NCBI GenBank assembly: GCA_013399015.1 | Contig: VWZX01001688.1 | Coordinates: 4,614,220 to 4,678,219, forward strand | DNA from: Galbula dea | Lineage: Eukaryota; Chordata; Aves; Piciformes; Galbulidae | Length of the DNA: 64,000 bases | Direction of reading: 5' to 3' | Shown: in pieces, positions 36,542-47,700 of the stretch | How positions within the stretch are numbered: the stretch's first letter is position 1 | How the letters are laid out: every line of letters begins with the position of its first letter | Position numbers and translations under genes: made by a program | The notes under the pieces: generated by a model | Database searches by the model: none | Seen by the model: only the letters and a program-made list of their open reading frames with translations | Told to the model about the DNA's origin: nothing

Positions 36542-39500
36542 CATTGGCGGCTTCGTAACGAAAGCTTCCCCTGCAGCGCCGACTTGGCAGCTTCCTTGTT
36601 CTTTCTCTGTGGAGCTAGCAGTGCACGGCAGAGCTACTGTATGTCTGCTGTAATACAAGGTACAGTTGTCATATCAGCCTATCCCAAAATACTTAGAGAG
36701 TGGGTGAAGATACACACAAGAAGGTGGAAATACTTTTTGAGTTTTACAGGAGTGTACATGATATCTCTCCATAAGTGTAAACCAAGACCTTTGCAGAGCA
36801 AACACTGAGGTGCTCTTTTAGCTCCTCAGGTAGACATCTGTATGGCTGCCTGAGTTTTGAGGACCTAGGTAGTATTAGGTGTTTATAGCATGTTTGGGGA
36901 GCAGACATTTAAGGAGTTTAGATCTAGGTGAAGGTGGAGCTGAGTGAGTTAGTGTATGAGCTGGACAACTGACTACTAGGGTTCTAATTAACTTCCCTGT
37001 CTAAGTATATCTTATTAACTTCAACTAGTTTTCATAACTGCTGTTGTGGGAGAGTAGGTTTAAAATGGTAAGCAACTGATCTTTTTTTTCCCTAAACTGG
37101 ATTTCTTGAAAGAAAACAAAAAAGAAAAAAGCCAATAAAAATACTTCACTAAGGCCCAAACAGATCAGCTCAGTGGTAAGCTACTTAAAAATAAGGGCAC
37201 TTACATTGTTTTCCTTATTTTCAAAGCTGGGAAACACAGAAGATAATGAAAGGGAGAACTAGTCTTGAATTGTAAGATTTGACCCCATGTAGCTATTTTG
37301 TCCCTGGGGTGTATGTGACCTGTACCCCCTGCCTCCAGCCCCTGGGAATGTGGTTAGCATAACTAACACCGTTTTATAAGACAAGCAGCCATTCTGTGTG
37401 ACCGAGTGGGTCAGGTGTTCATTCCCTTTCCCTCATTATCAGACCCTGAAGATCCTGTGAACCACATAGACAAACCAAACAGATTTCTTCTTCCACTCCC
37501 TACTGGTCTCAAGATTCCTGGGTACCAGGCTGATAACTCTCTTCCTGATGGGGCCAGCCCGGTGCTGTGGATGACTGTCACAGAACAGGGAAACATAACC
37601 ACACAGAGCACTTTCTATAAAATCAAGGAGTTAGAAGCCTTAAGTGGGGAACTTGGACCCAAACTGCTGCTGGGCAGTGAGCCCCATGACCATCTGTGGC
37701 TAGGAAAACCTCAACTGTTGTCTTTTTCCTCCAAGGACTGAGTGAGTGACTCAAATTCCTTATATGACTTTTGAGTCTAGGTTGTTATTGTTACATTGAT
37801 ACAGCAAACCATGTATTAATATCCAACTCAGATCTGCAGAGGGTCCAGGTGGTAAGAAATTATAAGTTGTATTATAAATTCTGTATTATGCTACTTATAG
37901 ATTGTACTATATTGATTGTACCTGTAGAAATCCTGTGCCATTTTAAGTATAAATTCCATGCTATACAAATCATCCTATTAAGAAAGTAAAGCTTTAACTA
38001 ACAACAGTTTAGTGCTGTCATCATTCTGTCAGGGATCCCTAAAAGAACTTCTATTCCCTTAGTGTCAGGTGACAGGTGTAGTTTAAAAGAAAATACCCAG
38101 TAACATCTCCACTGTGAAATGTCATCTTTGCACACCTCAGGCTGTGAATTGGAGTTGGTAGGACTGTGAATTTTACCCTACAGCTCATGTTCAAACTGCT
38201 GAAAGCCGTCTAGTTCTTATTTCTTGGTAAGCTTAGGTTTATGTGTGGGCAGCACAGAGAGCACCCTACTGCTCTCAGCTGTAGGACAGCTATTGTAAGT
38301 GTGGAAACTGCTACTGTTCTTCCTTTGCCAGGTCAGAATAAACGAAGCAAAATCAGCTGGCTGGCTGGGATGGTTTCAGCAGGCAGATGCTAGTAGTTGC
38401 ATTGTGCACTGTGTTCTATGTATACATGGAGCAGCCTGTGTTCCCAAGAATCTGCAGCAGGAAACAAGCTCGTGAGAATCCAGCCGCTGGACTGGCACCC
38501 TGGGATATCACAGCTACAAGCGTGATGAATTGAAAGCGGCAGCGATCTGCCTGCACTGCCCCTGGGCAGGTCCCACTTGACACAGCACCAGCAGCAGAGG
38601 CGAGCACAGCACAGGGCTGGAGACAAGCTCACAAACAGCTTATTCCTCACATGCAAAGCAAACCTTCATTTATTTGTACCATTTACCTGCTTCTGAAGTG
38701 GGAATGGTGCTTCATTAAATACAAGGAATTCACACTGTTTAGGACTTGCTTGTAAGGTAATACCAGACCGAGGCAATATCACAGAGGGGACCGTGTGCTT
38801 TTGCATTGACAGAGTAATTCAAAATGTTTGTGTTTCATCCCTTCTGCAAGTACTTTGTTACAGTGCATAAAAGATACAATAACTGTCAGCATTAGCTTTG
38901 TAAAAAGAGACCGTTTCCTTCTGTTGACTAATTATCCAGTGAATATATTCTGTTGGGAGAGACACTTCAATAATTTAGCAGGCATGTGCCAGGTAATATA
39001 GAAGCTTTTGTCTTACTAGTGGCATAGATCTTCACTCAGGTGTAACTCAATCTCTGGCTTTATGTATTCAAGGAAGTGTTTCGTTCAGCTCCTGTATCAA
39101 GTGCCACTGAAAAGCAGGCCTAGATAAAAGATTAAGGTAGTGCTTTTAACTGTGAACAGGGAAGTTTACCCTTTGCTCTCCAGTATGTATTTTGCAGGCA
39201 GTAACTGCTTTATCAATGTAGAGGTTGTATATATGCTGAGATCCAATAATGAATTTGCTATGGTGATAGAAAATTGCTGGAGAGTGTGTGTTAAATACCC
39301 AGATCACTTAAGTCTCTTCTTACTTTATGGTGTTTTAGCAAGTACTCTGTATCTTGATGCTGAAAGCTTTATGTCATTAATGTTTCTTAAATGCAAATCA
39401 TTAGTGTTGCATTCCTTTGCTTTTCTGGACCAGATAAGGACAATGATAATGTTCAGTTCCTGGGAACCCTATGAAACAAAGCTCAACAGATTTTCTTCAA

Positions 39501-40843
39501 ACTCTCCTAAAGTACTTAAGCACAGTTTTGCCATCTCCCAGAAAGGCATAAGTTCAAATATCCTTTTCTGAGCCACTGTCAACTGGTTCAGTCACCTTCC
39601 TCTGTTAGCCTATGATACAACCATTAGTCTACAACAAAGGGAGATATATGTTGTTTACAGTAGACCATGCCAATTATACTCACTATAAGTGCAGAGAGAA
39701 TGCAGTAGCTCAAGCTATTCTCAGATGACTCAAATCAGTTAAAATACAATCTTCCTTTCTTTGGGAGGACAGCTGTCTGCCATGCTCCTGCTGTGACACA
39801 CAGTGGGATTTATATGAATTCAAAGGGACAGATATCATTTACTGACAGGTAATTGCTTTCTGCAGATACCTGATTCTTCTCCTTGGAGGTCTCCTTTTTC
39901 TCCATAATTTTCATTCATGGTCTAAAGCAGCAGGGTTGCAGACAGTAATTGGTTGTCTATGCATTAATGTTTAATTTATGGAACAGTACCTATATATTTG
40001 TAAAGAACAGCTTTTACATCTGTTGAATGTTTTCAGACTTCAAACATCAGTATGCAGCATTTCAGAAACACATTCACTGAACTGAAATAGCTTTTCACAA
40101 AGACACAGAAGGATGGGAAATGTCTATTAAAAGAGAACAGCTTAGCAGAACCTTTTTTCATTGAACCCTTCTCCTATCGAGCTTTTGTTCAACCATAGGC
40201 TGTGTGATGCAGTTTGAGTCATTCTGTAATGCTGACCTAGGGCTTTCACAATGGCTTAGGTCATCCAGTTCATCATCTGAGCACCTTTCTTTGGTGGTCC
40301 TGCCAGCAGCAGTGGGGAAATGAAAGAGCAGATGACTGAACTCTCCAAACTGTTCTGAACATGGCTTGGGCTAGGGAATAGTTCCCTGTAGTAACTTTTC
40401 TATCGTCTGAGAACCTACTTGCTACTATCTTGCTCTTACTAGGCCTCCTTATCTTCATTGACAGTGCTGTCAATGCTGCCTTTCTGGTAAGGAAACAGAA
40501 TAGGGTTTTTTTCTTATTATAGACTAATGAAAGTGTCCTTTTAAGGTAGGACTGGCCTTGGCACCTCCAAGGCTGGCAAAAGGGAGGTCATACTCAAGAA
40601 GCAAAATGGATTTCCTGAGTTGGTACCAATCCCTACACTTCATTCACAAGCTTGGCTTGACTTCAGAAATACAGATTAACTGATCTATCAACCTGTATGT
40701 CTTTCTGAGAATACATGTAATACATACCCTCTTTTTTGTCTTGTGCTCTTCTCTATGTGTTATCTACTAACTGAAAGCATGATGTAGTAACTGGCCCATG
40801 TGATTTAGTAGGAAGTGGCCTGCCTTTGCTTCAGTTGTCATGT

Positions 40844-41332
40844 TCAGCTGATGTCATTGTCCTGCTGCAGTGCTGGGGACATGGTGTTGCTGGCAATTGC
40901 CTGCTGAGCTGTTGATGGCTTTTCCTCATCAGTGGTGACTGCAGTGCTGCAGCCCATTGGATGTGGGTGTTGTGCTGTGAGGAACTGCATGGCGTCACCC
41001 AAGTGAGCTTTGACCCTTGCAGTCTGTGACTGTGCTGCCCTTTTGTAAAAGGCATATTTTAGGCCTTTTGAGATCATGTAGAAGCTAGAATCATTCTGCC
41101 CAGATTTCAGTCCAGGTAACTGTAGTTTTAAATACCTTTCCAGGCTCCATGGCTTAGCTTTTGTTTGCAGTGCTGATGTGTTTTGATGTCTTGACAGTTC
41201 AATTGTGTTCGTATCCTGCTCAGAGCCACCACAATGCATCTTTGCTGCCTTGTGTTTGAGTGGAGTAGACATGGTAACTAGAAGGCTCAAAGAGTTGCTA
41301 ACCAAACCTTTAAAGAAGGTTTGTGCTACCAC
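40844..41332 (-). other. Unrecognised 162-codon minus-strand ORF
   Basis: The frame begins MVAQTFFKGLVSN, has a second Met (MSTPLKHKAAKM) at about codon 21, and ends in QQDNDIS. It is basic and hydrophilic and has no membrane segment or motif I recognise. For its modest GC content its length is above most open frames in this interval, but it has only a few CpGs and no promoter or clear splice sites. It may be a lineage-specific gene, an old transposon or retrocopy fragment, or chance. I assign no function. Confidence 0.25.
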
Positions 41333-41925
41333 ACTGATTTGTGTATGATGATCTGCACTTGGTCAGGTTCAGTATGGTCATTTAAAATACATTCTAAAAG
41401 TATCAGAAATTGGAAGCATGATATCAGAGAATATTTATCTCATTGGATGTGACAAGGCAGAACAGTCTGTATTAGTAAGGTCTAGAATACACCAACCTGG
41501 AGAAGAGGAAACCACCAGTTTAAGGAGGCAATCGAGATGGGTGAGACTTGGGTATGCTTATCAGTGGGAAGTTCGATAGAGAGAGCCCACCTGAGGTGTG
41601 ACTCAGTGCTATCGATGTGTTCCAGCTCTGAAGTCACTTTTCTTTAGCTGTTCAGAATGTCTGCTCTGCCCATACAACTGTATTGTATATCCCAGGGCTG
41701 AGACATTTGTTTTAATGTTCTTCTGTGTCCTGACTATTGCCTGGTTGGAGAGGATGAACAGTTCCTGCTCAGTTTGTGCTACCAGCGTCACATGCAATCC
41801 CATGAAAAAGTCATGGGATGTGGCCTTGGCACCTCTGGCAGAGATTGCTAGGAACCTTCTAGCATCTTCTTTTTTAAATCAGAAAATACCACTTAGTTTT
41901 AATATAACAGCTAAACAAATATTTG

Positions 41926-41957
41926 AAATAATAACAACAATAATAATAATAATAAAT
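41926..41957. repeat. (AAT)n microsatellite
   Basis: AATAATAACAACAATAATAA continues as AATAAT repeats to AAATAT. Confidence 0.9.
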
Positions 41958-42662
41958 ATCGTTTCAAAATGCCTTAAATTTTCTGGTTATTTCCTTTAAA
42001 GAACACAAAATTCTTTCTGACTCATTTTAAAAGGCAGTTTATGCTTTTCAAAATGCTAACAAAAGTTACAACTAATGTTTTCCCGAAGTACAACATAGAA
42101 TTGAAATACTGAAAATATTTTTTTACCTATGTTGAGATGTATGTTTTGTGTGAGCTGTAGGGAGTCTTACTGCCACATCTCATCTCCTGGTAGGTAGGAG
42201 CAAAGGAGGTTCTGACAGTGGCAGCACCCAGCACTAGCATCTGAAAGTGGTTTATCATCCAGTAGATTTTGCTTCCTAGCACTGCCTATTGGTCCTAGGA
42301 AGTGCAGGATCAGAGGAGGGAGGGAAAGAAATAGCAAGCTCTGGACACATACAGTCGATGAAGAACATTTCTGAATACAGAAGGTCTCCTTGCTGGTAGT
42401 TGGCAGTGTATAAGAAATGTGATGTCACAGCCTCTTAGTTTCATTGGCCACTATTCCTTTTACCCCTGTATTTTAATCTAGACTTACATCCAAGGCTTAC
42501 ATTGCAGCTCTGCCTTCCTGTGGCAACATCCTCCAAGCAGTTATAAGCTATGCAGTTTCAGTTTTACTTTTTAGGGAATCTTGTTAGCCATTACCATGAT
42601 TCAGTTTGTTGTTGACACACAACTTTCATTTTGTGAAGGGATGTCAAGTGGGAGGGCAGGAA

Positions 42663-42703
42663 GGAAATAAAAGAGAAATAGAGAAATAAATAGAGAAATA
42701 GAG
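42663..42703. repeat. (GAAATA)-type purine-rich tandem repeat
   Basis: GAGAAATAGAGAAATAAATA followed by further GAGAAATAGAG units; interrupted and short. Confidence 0.8.
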
Positions 42704-44577
42704 TTAGTCTTCTAATGACATTTCCTTTCACCACTGTCACTCTAAATTGTGTTTGTGGCCTAGCTGAGTAAAGTCGGGTGTCTCATTGGTTGCTCCTCTC
42801 AATCCCAGAGTTACCCATGTCCATATCCGTGTGAAATCTTACTATGTTCTTTCATTGCACGTTACTTGCATCATTAGAACAGTTCATTCTTTGACCACTA
42901 GAGCTGTTGGTCTGCTTCTGTGTAACAAGCATTGCCAGTAAAGGAAATCGAGGTTACTCAGCATCCCCAGTTCTGAAATATTTCGGAAGAGGAAATTGTC
43001 CCATTGGGAAATTCCTACTGAAGTAAAAGCCTATTCAAAAAGCAGTCCTGATTAGGAACGTCCTCTGCTCAAATATTTTGTTACAAGTGGGCTGAAGAAT
43101 AATTTTTATTTTTAATTCTTGTTGCAGCAGCAGCTCTGAGTTAAGCAATGGTCATGGTGTGTTCGGGGCATGAAAGCAGAAAATCTGAGACAAAGGGCCC
43201 AGATGCAGAGTTTCCTGCTGTAACCTAAACCAAATGCCAGTGAATGCAGCTTCCCTCAAGATCTCCCAGCTACACGGCTGTTCACAGCCTAGCTGGTGGC
43301 CAGCATCCAGACTGAGCATTAGTAAAACTAACAAATCAAACAGTTCCCACAGTTAAGTCCCTTGCTCTCCAGCTAACTTATTTAACTGCAGAGCTTCTAA
43401 GAGGGATGTTTCATCTCCTGCTGTTGCAATAGCCAGTAATCAGGTATCCATAACAAAAACAAAGGGGTGCTGCCCTACAGCAGGGAAGTCTTGGCTAAGC
43501 AGCAGCAGAAACCAAAAAAGGCCAGAGCTCTGAAGTAGTCCTGCTCCATTTGAAAAATAAAGCCCATCAGTTTCCTAAGAAATGAGAAAGGTTCTTCAGT
43601 GGCTTTCAGATCAGACCTGGGATGTCTCAACACAATTCTCCTAAAGACACCAGAGGAAGAAAGGGAAATGCTCAGACAAGTATACCAGGAGAGCACCACA
43701 GAGCTTCACTGACGTTCATTCTACCCCTAGCTGCCAAAGGAGGGATGAGAACAGAAAAGACTTTGCAGCTTTTCAGAGGGCAAGGAACAGGGCTGGCTTT
43801 TCCCCTGCAATGAATTTACTACTCTTTCCTCATCTCTCCATCATGTTCTTGTACTCCCAGAGGTACAACTCCTTCCTTTAGACAGGGACTATTTCTACAT
43901 GGTTCTGTACCTGATGGTCTTGCAGTGCCACCTTCTCCAAGATTCTCAGTGGCATCCAGGACACTTGGTTTGGTGATCTGCAGTTGCTCCATTTCACATC
44001 TTGGATAACGCTGCTGAAATTCACCAGAAGGAGCCTTTGTGTATCAGTTTTGCATGAGCATCAAAGAATATATGAACATGTAAGTAAAAAGCCAGGACTG
44101 GTCCTCTGGGGACCAAGCTGCTTTCTTGCTCCCCTAGCTGGCACCATCATCACAGGCTTTCAGAGGTGGAGATGTCATTTCCCATCTGCTTTCCAGGCTG
44201 TGGCAAAACCAATGCACACTACCCCCCCCAAAGCCACACCAGCAGTACTGTGGATTTGCTGTGGTCACCAAGTAGAGCTCTACCCCTAGTTTCTTGTTCT
44301 GTTCTGCCTGTAAGTGAAGTTCTGTTCCTGCTTCTAGGAAAAAAGAGGAAGTAGGATCCCTCCTTTGAGATATGTGGGGATGATGTTTGAAGAGGAAAAA
44401 GTATGTTGCATTTTTCTCCCCTGATCAGTGTAAGAATTGAGAACTGAGCCAGAAATCACTGTATTTACTATAACCTATTACTAATTTTGACTAAGTATTG
44501 TATACATGCAAATTGCTGCTACCTCAAGTTCACATAAACAGTGTTATGTTAAAGGTCTACACTAAAGTTAAAGGTCT

Positions 44578-44895
44578 AGGCAAGGGGTAGCAGAGGGGTA
44601 GGGACTGATCTTCTCACCCTAGTGGATAGCGATAGGACTAGGGGAAATGGGGTGAAGTTGGCTCAGGGAGGTTCAGGCTAGAGATTAGGAAAAGTTTTTT
44701 CACCCAGAGGGTGGCTGGGCTCTGGAACAGCCTCCCCAGGGGAGTAGTCTTAGCACTAAGCCTGACAGAGTTCAAGAAGCCTTTGGACAATGCTCTCAGG
44801 CACATGGTGTGATTCTTGGGGTGTCCTGCATGGGTTAAGGAGCTGGACTTGATGATCCTAGTGAGTCCCTTCCAGCTCAGTAGATACTGTGATAC
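44578..44895 (+). mobile_element. CR1 LINE 3' region (about 320 bp)
   Basis: Contains the CR1 landmarks AGGAAAAGTTTTTTCACCCA, GGTGGCTGGGCTCTGGAACA, GGACTTGATGATCCTAGTGA and GTCCCTTCCAGCTC. It is 5'-truncated, as most CR1 copies are. Confidence 0.9.
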
Positions 44896-46539
44896 TTCTG
44901 GTAGCTTTTGAGAACTCTCTTGCCTTCCTTCCAGAGGAGCTGGAGTCTGTTTGGATGATTTGAATCTTTGCCATCATTTGGAGCAGAATGAAGCTCTGTA
45001 AAAGGACAGTGACTGAATGCCAACTGGGTTGTCATTAGCTCAGGCAGCCCAGGAAGCAGCTGATGTGCAGTTTGTGGTGGAAGTCATGCAGACAGGAGGG
45101 GTATGACTCAGTGGTGGAGGAGGCCCCAGCCTATGGCTGTGGTCCAACCCCAAAGGTGTATTCTGAGCTTGCTGTTGTCCTGGATGGACCAGGAACAGCT
45201 AGTGGCTGCATGCACACACATCACTGCATAGAATACAAAGGCTCCAACGATTCCCATGTGAAGAAAGCTGTTAAAGTTGCAGTGATGTTGGGTGCTGCTG
45301 GCCCAGCTCCATCTTTCATCAACAGTAATCAATGGAAACATGTCCTAGTCTTGAAGTCTGGTGCTCTAGGAATGAAAAACTTAATGGCTTTCTGTGGCTT
45401 TTTTTTTTTTTAACTTTCTTTTATGAAGCATAGGGTGTTTAGAACTATGGAAGCAGTGCAAGAAAAATATCAATGAATAACTATGGAGTGCAGACATTAA
45501 TGCATTCCTTTCTCTTGAAATAACTGGCTTTTCTCTGTGGGCTCAATAAAAGAAAAATGTCTGTATGGTCTGAACCTGCTGTATAAAAGCCAGAGTAGTT
45601 GGTGATTTAGAACATCACTGGCTTTTTTCCCCCCTAAAATGTTGCCTCTGCATTTATTGTGTTGCAAAAAATCTTTTCTCTCTTTTTCTGCAAAATGATA
45701 GAGGCAAGATAAACCTAAGGAAAAGGGACAGTTCTTGAGATGCTGGCTGATGAATACCTGGGTGATGGAAACTGAATGAAAAATGATTTCCAAGGACCCC
45801 TTCCCACACCCCAGACTCTAAGCGATGTTGAAAGGGAGGAATTGCATTGCAAGCAAAGCATTGCAAGCAATGCTTTGGAAAAACATTGCAAGCACTCCAC
45901 CATTGGAGTTTTCTCCAAGGGTGGATTTTGAGGCACCAAGTAGCTTTTCAGCTTTTGCTTTCGTGTAGTTATGAACAGAGAGATACCCTGAACTGAACAC
46001 AGGGCTGCACTACAGTAACAATAGTCCTAGATTCAAATCGCAACTTTCATAGGTCAAAGCTGAAAACTGCAAGTCAGATCACAGGCAGTGGCATTGCACA
46101 GCCTCCCTTCTTTGAGCTACCCATCCTTAGACGGAACAAAAAGCAAAAGGCGGACAGTGGAGGGGAACCCATTGCTGACCACTACTGGAAATAGGAATAA
46201 TGCATCCTTGCCCCAAAGAAGCAGGCTGCACAGAGGTATGTTGTCTTTGTGCCAGTGGAGAAGCAGGAGGTTTAGGAACCTGCCTCAGAAAAATCCATCG
46301 GACCTCTGTTAAATGTTTAAACCCCTGGGTATTCCTCCTTGTTGCCTTGGTGCAGGACCATCCCTTCCTCCTGCCTTGGCTTCCTAACATGCCTTTACCA
46401 CCAGCGTGCCACAAAGGCTGGCAAAGAGGCTTTGTCTCTATGTCCCAACCTATCAGGGATTAAATACTTGCAGTTGAGATTATTGTGCAACTGAAAAGAG
46501 AGAAGGAGCGGTGAAAAAAACCCTCTTTCGAGGCGGTTT

Positions 46540-47700
46540 TCTTTGGCGGGCTCCTGCAATAGCACTCTTCTCTTCTTCTCACCCCAGCCTCCCCCCTCCC
46601 CACCACGCTCCACACCGCCCCGTGCCTTCGGGATTTGTAGCTGCTCCCCGGGAGCCGCCGGGACTCGTAGTCCCGGCCAGGCTCGGACTGGGGGGGCTGG
46701 CCGCAGTGGAGGCGGCAGGTCTGCACGGCGGAAGGGTCCGGATCTCCGCAGAAGGGCTGTGTCTGCAAGGCAGGGGCTCCGCGGCCCGTTGGGCCCCTCC
46801 CTTTGGGGCAAAGCGGCCACAGGCGGGGGCAGCACCCACCGCCCCAGGGTGAGCCTGGCCACTGTCCCACTGCGGCGCCCGAGCCCGGGCCGGCCCGGCG
46901 GCAGAGCAGTGGTGCCAGACTACGCGCCCCGAGCTCCCCTGCGCGGCGGTGGGGCGGGGTGNCGGGACAAAGCGCGGCCATGAGCCGGCTGTAGGCCTCC
47001 GGTACTCAGCCACCGCTCCGCTCCCTTCGGTCGCCGCGGGCGCCTGGAGGGGTGGGGTAGGGGGTGGTGTTTCTTCTGGTCGGCGGCGGCGCGGGGTGGA
47101 TGCCGGCTGGGTCCGGCCGCGCCCGACACCATGCACACCGTGCAGAAGGACACCACCTTCACCAAGATCTTCGTCGGGGGGCTGCCCTACCATACCACCG
47201 ACTCCTCCCTCAGGAAGTACTTCGAGGTCTTCGGGGACATCGAGGAGGCGGTGGTGATAACCGACCGGCAGACCGGCAAATCCCGAGGATATGGCTTTGT
47301 AAGTGCCGCTCTGTGCGTCTCTGTTCCGCTCCGCGACGGTCCGGGCGCTGCGGTGATGGGCGGCGGGGCTGCACACCCCGGACCCCGGGGAAGGGAGCTG
47401 CCAGTGGAGCCCCCTGGACCGGCAGAACCTCTGCTACGGAGCAGTTGGATGCTGGTGCCCGTCCCGTCCTTGCGGTGGTTGCCGGGGTCGGGGCGGCTCG
47501 GCCGGGACAAAGGCCGAGGGGTTCCCGAGAGGAAAGCATCCCCTCCGCCCCCCGCGCCCGCCTCAGTCGTGCGGTTCATTTCAACACCTCCTTGTCCCCT
47601 GGTCCCGGCGCCGTATTTCGCTGCATCGCGCCTGTTCCGTGGCTGGCAGCTCCCCGGGACAGCCTCTGCTCCGGCAGTGCTGGGACCGGCTCCACCAACT
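46540..47700 (+). promoter_or_regulatory. RBM38: RBM38 CpG island promoter
   Basis: This is a very GC- and CpG-rich block covering the region upstream of the RBM38 start codon, exon 1 and the beginning of intron 1. No TATA box was seen. Long open frames in several phases and both strands here are a by-product of high GC. One undetermined base (N) lies at 46962. The transcription start cannot be fixed. Confidence 0.75.

Larger units (their letters stand above)
34950..46500. other. RAE1-RBM38 intergenic region
   Basis: This 11.5 kb has no gene I can support. It contains a CTCF-like motif pair (36380-36541), a possible solo-LTR-like stretch (37739-38031, weak), an unexplained 162-codon minus-strand ORF (40844-41332), an AAT microsatellite (41926-41957), a GAAATA-type purine tract (42663-42703), a CR1 copy (44578-44895) and a CATTGCAAGC repeat (45845-45893). 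In human a small mitochondrial-derived locus (MTRNR2L3) lies in this interval; I saw no equivalent. Confidence 0.65.

Noticed and set aside
37406..37741. 111-codon + strand ORF upstream of the LTR-like stretch
   Set aside because: I could not match it to any retroviral or cellular protein family, and no flanking viral structure is convincing.
39140..39571. 143-codon + strand ORF
   Set aside because: AT-rich sequence, composition like random translation, no family similarity, no CpG or splice signals.
45063..45413. 116-codon + strand ORF
   Set aside because: No recognisable domain, no splice or promoter context, and it ends in a poly(T)-encoded phenylalanine run; probably chance.
46030..46045. 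GATTCAAATCGC, resembling a tRNA T-loop
   Set aside because: No matching acceptor stem, D-arm or anticodon arm upstream; not a tRNA or a tRNA-derived SINE that I can support.
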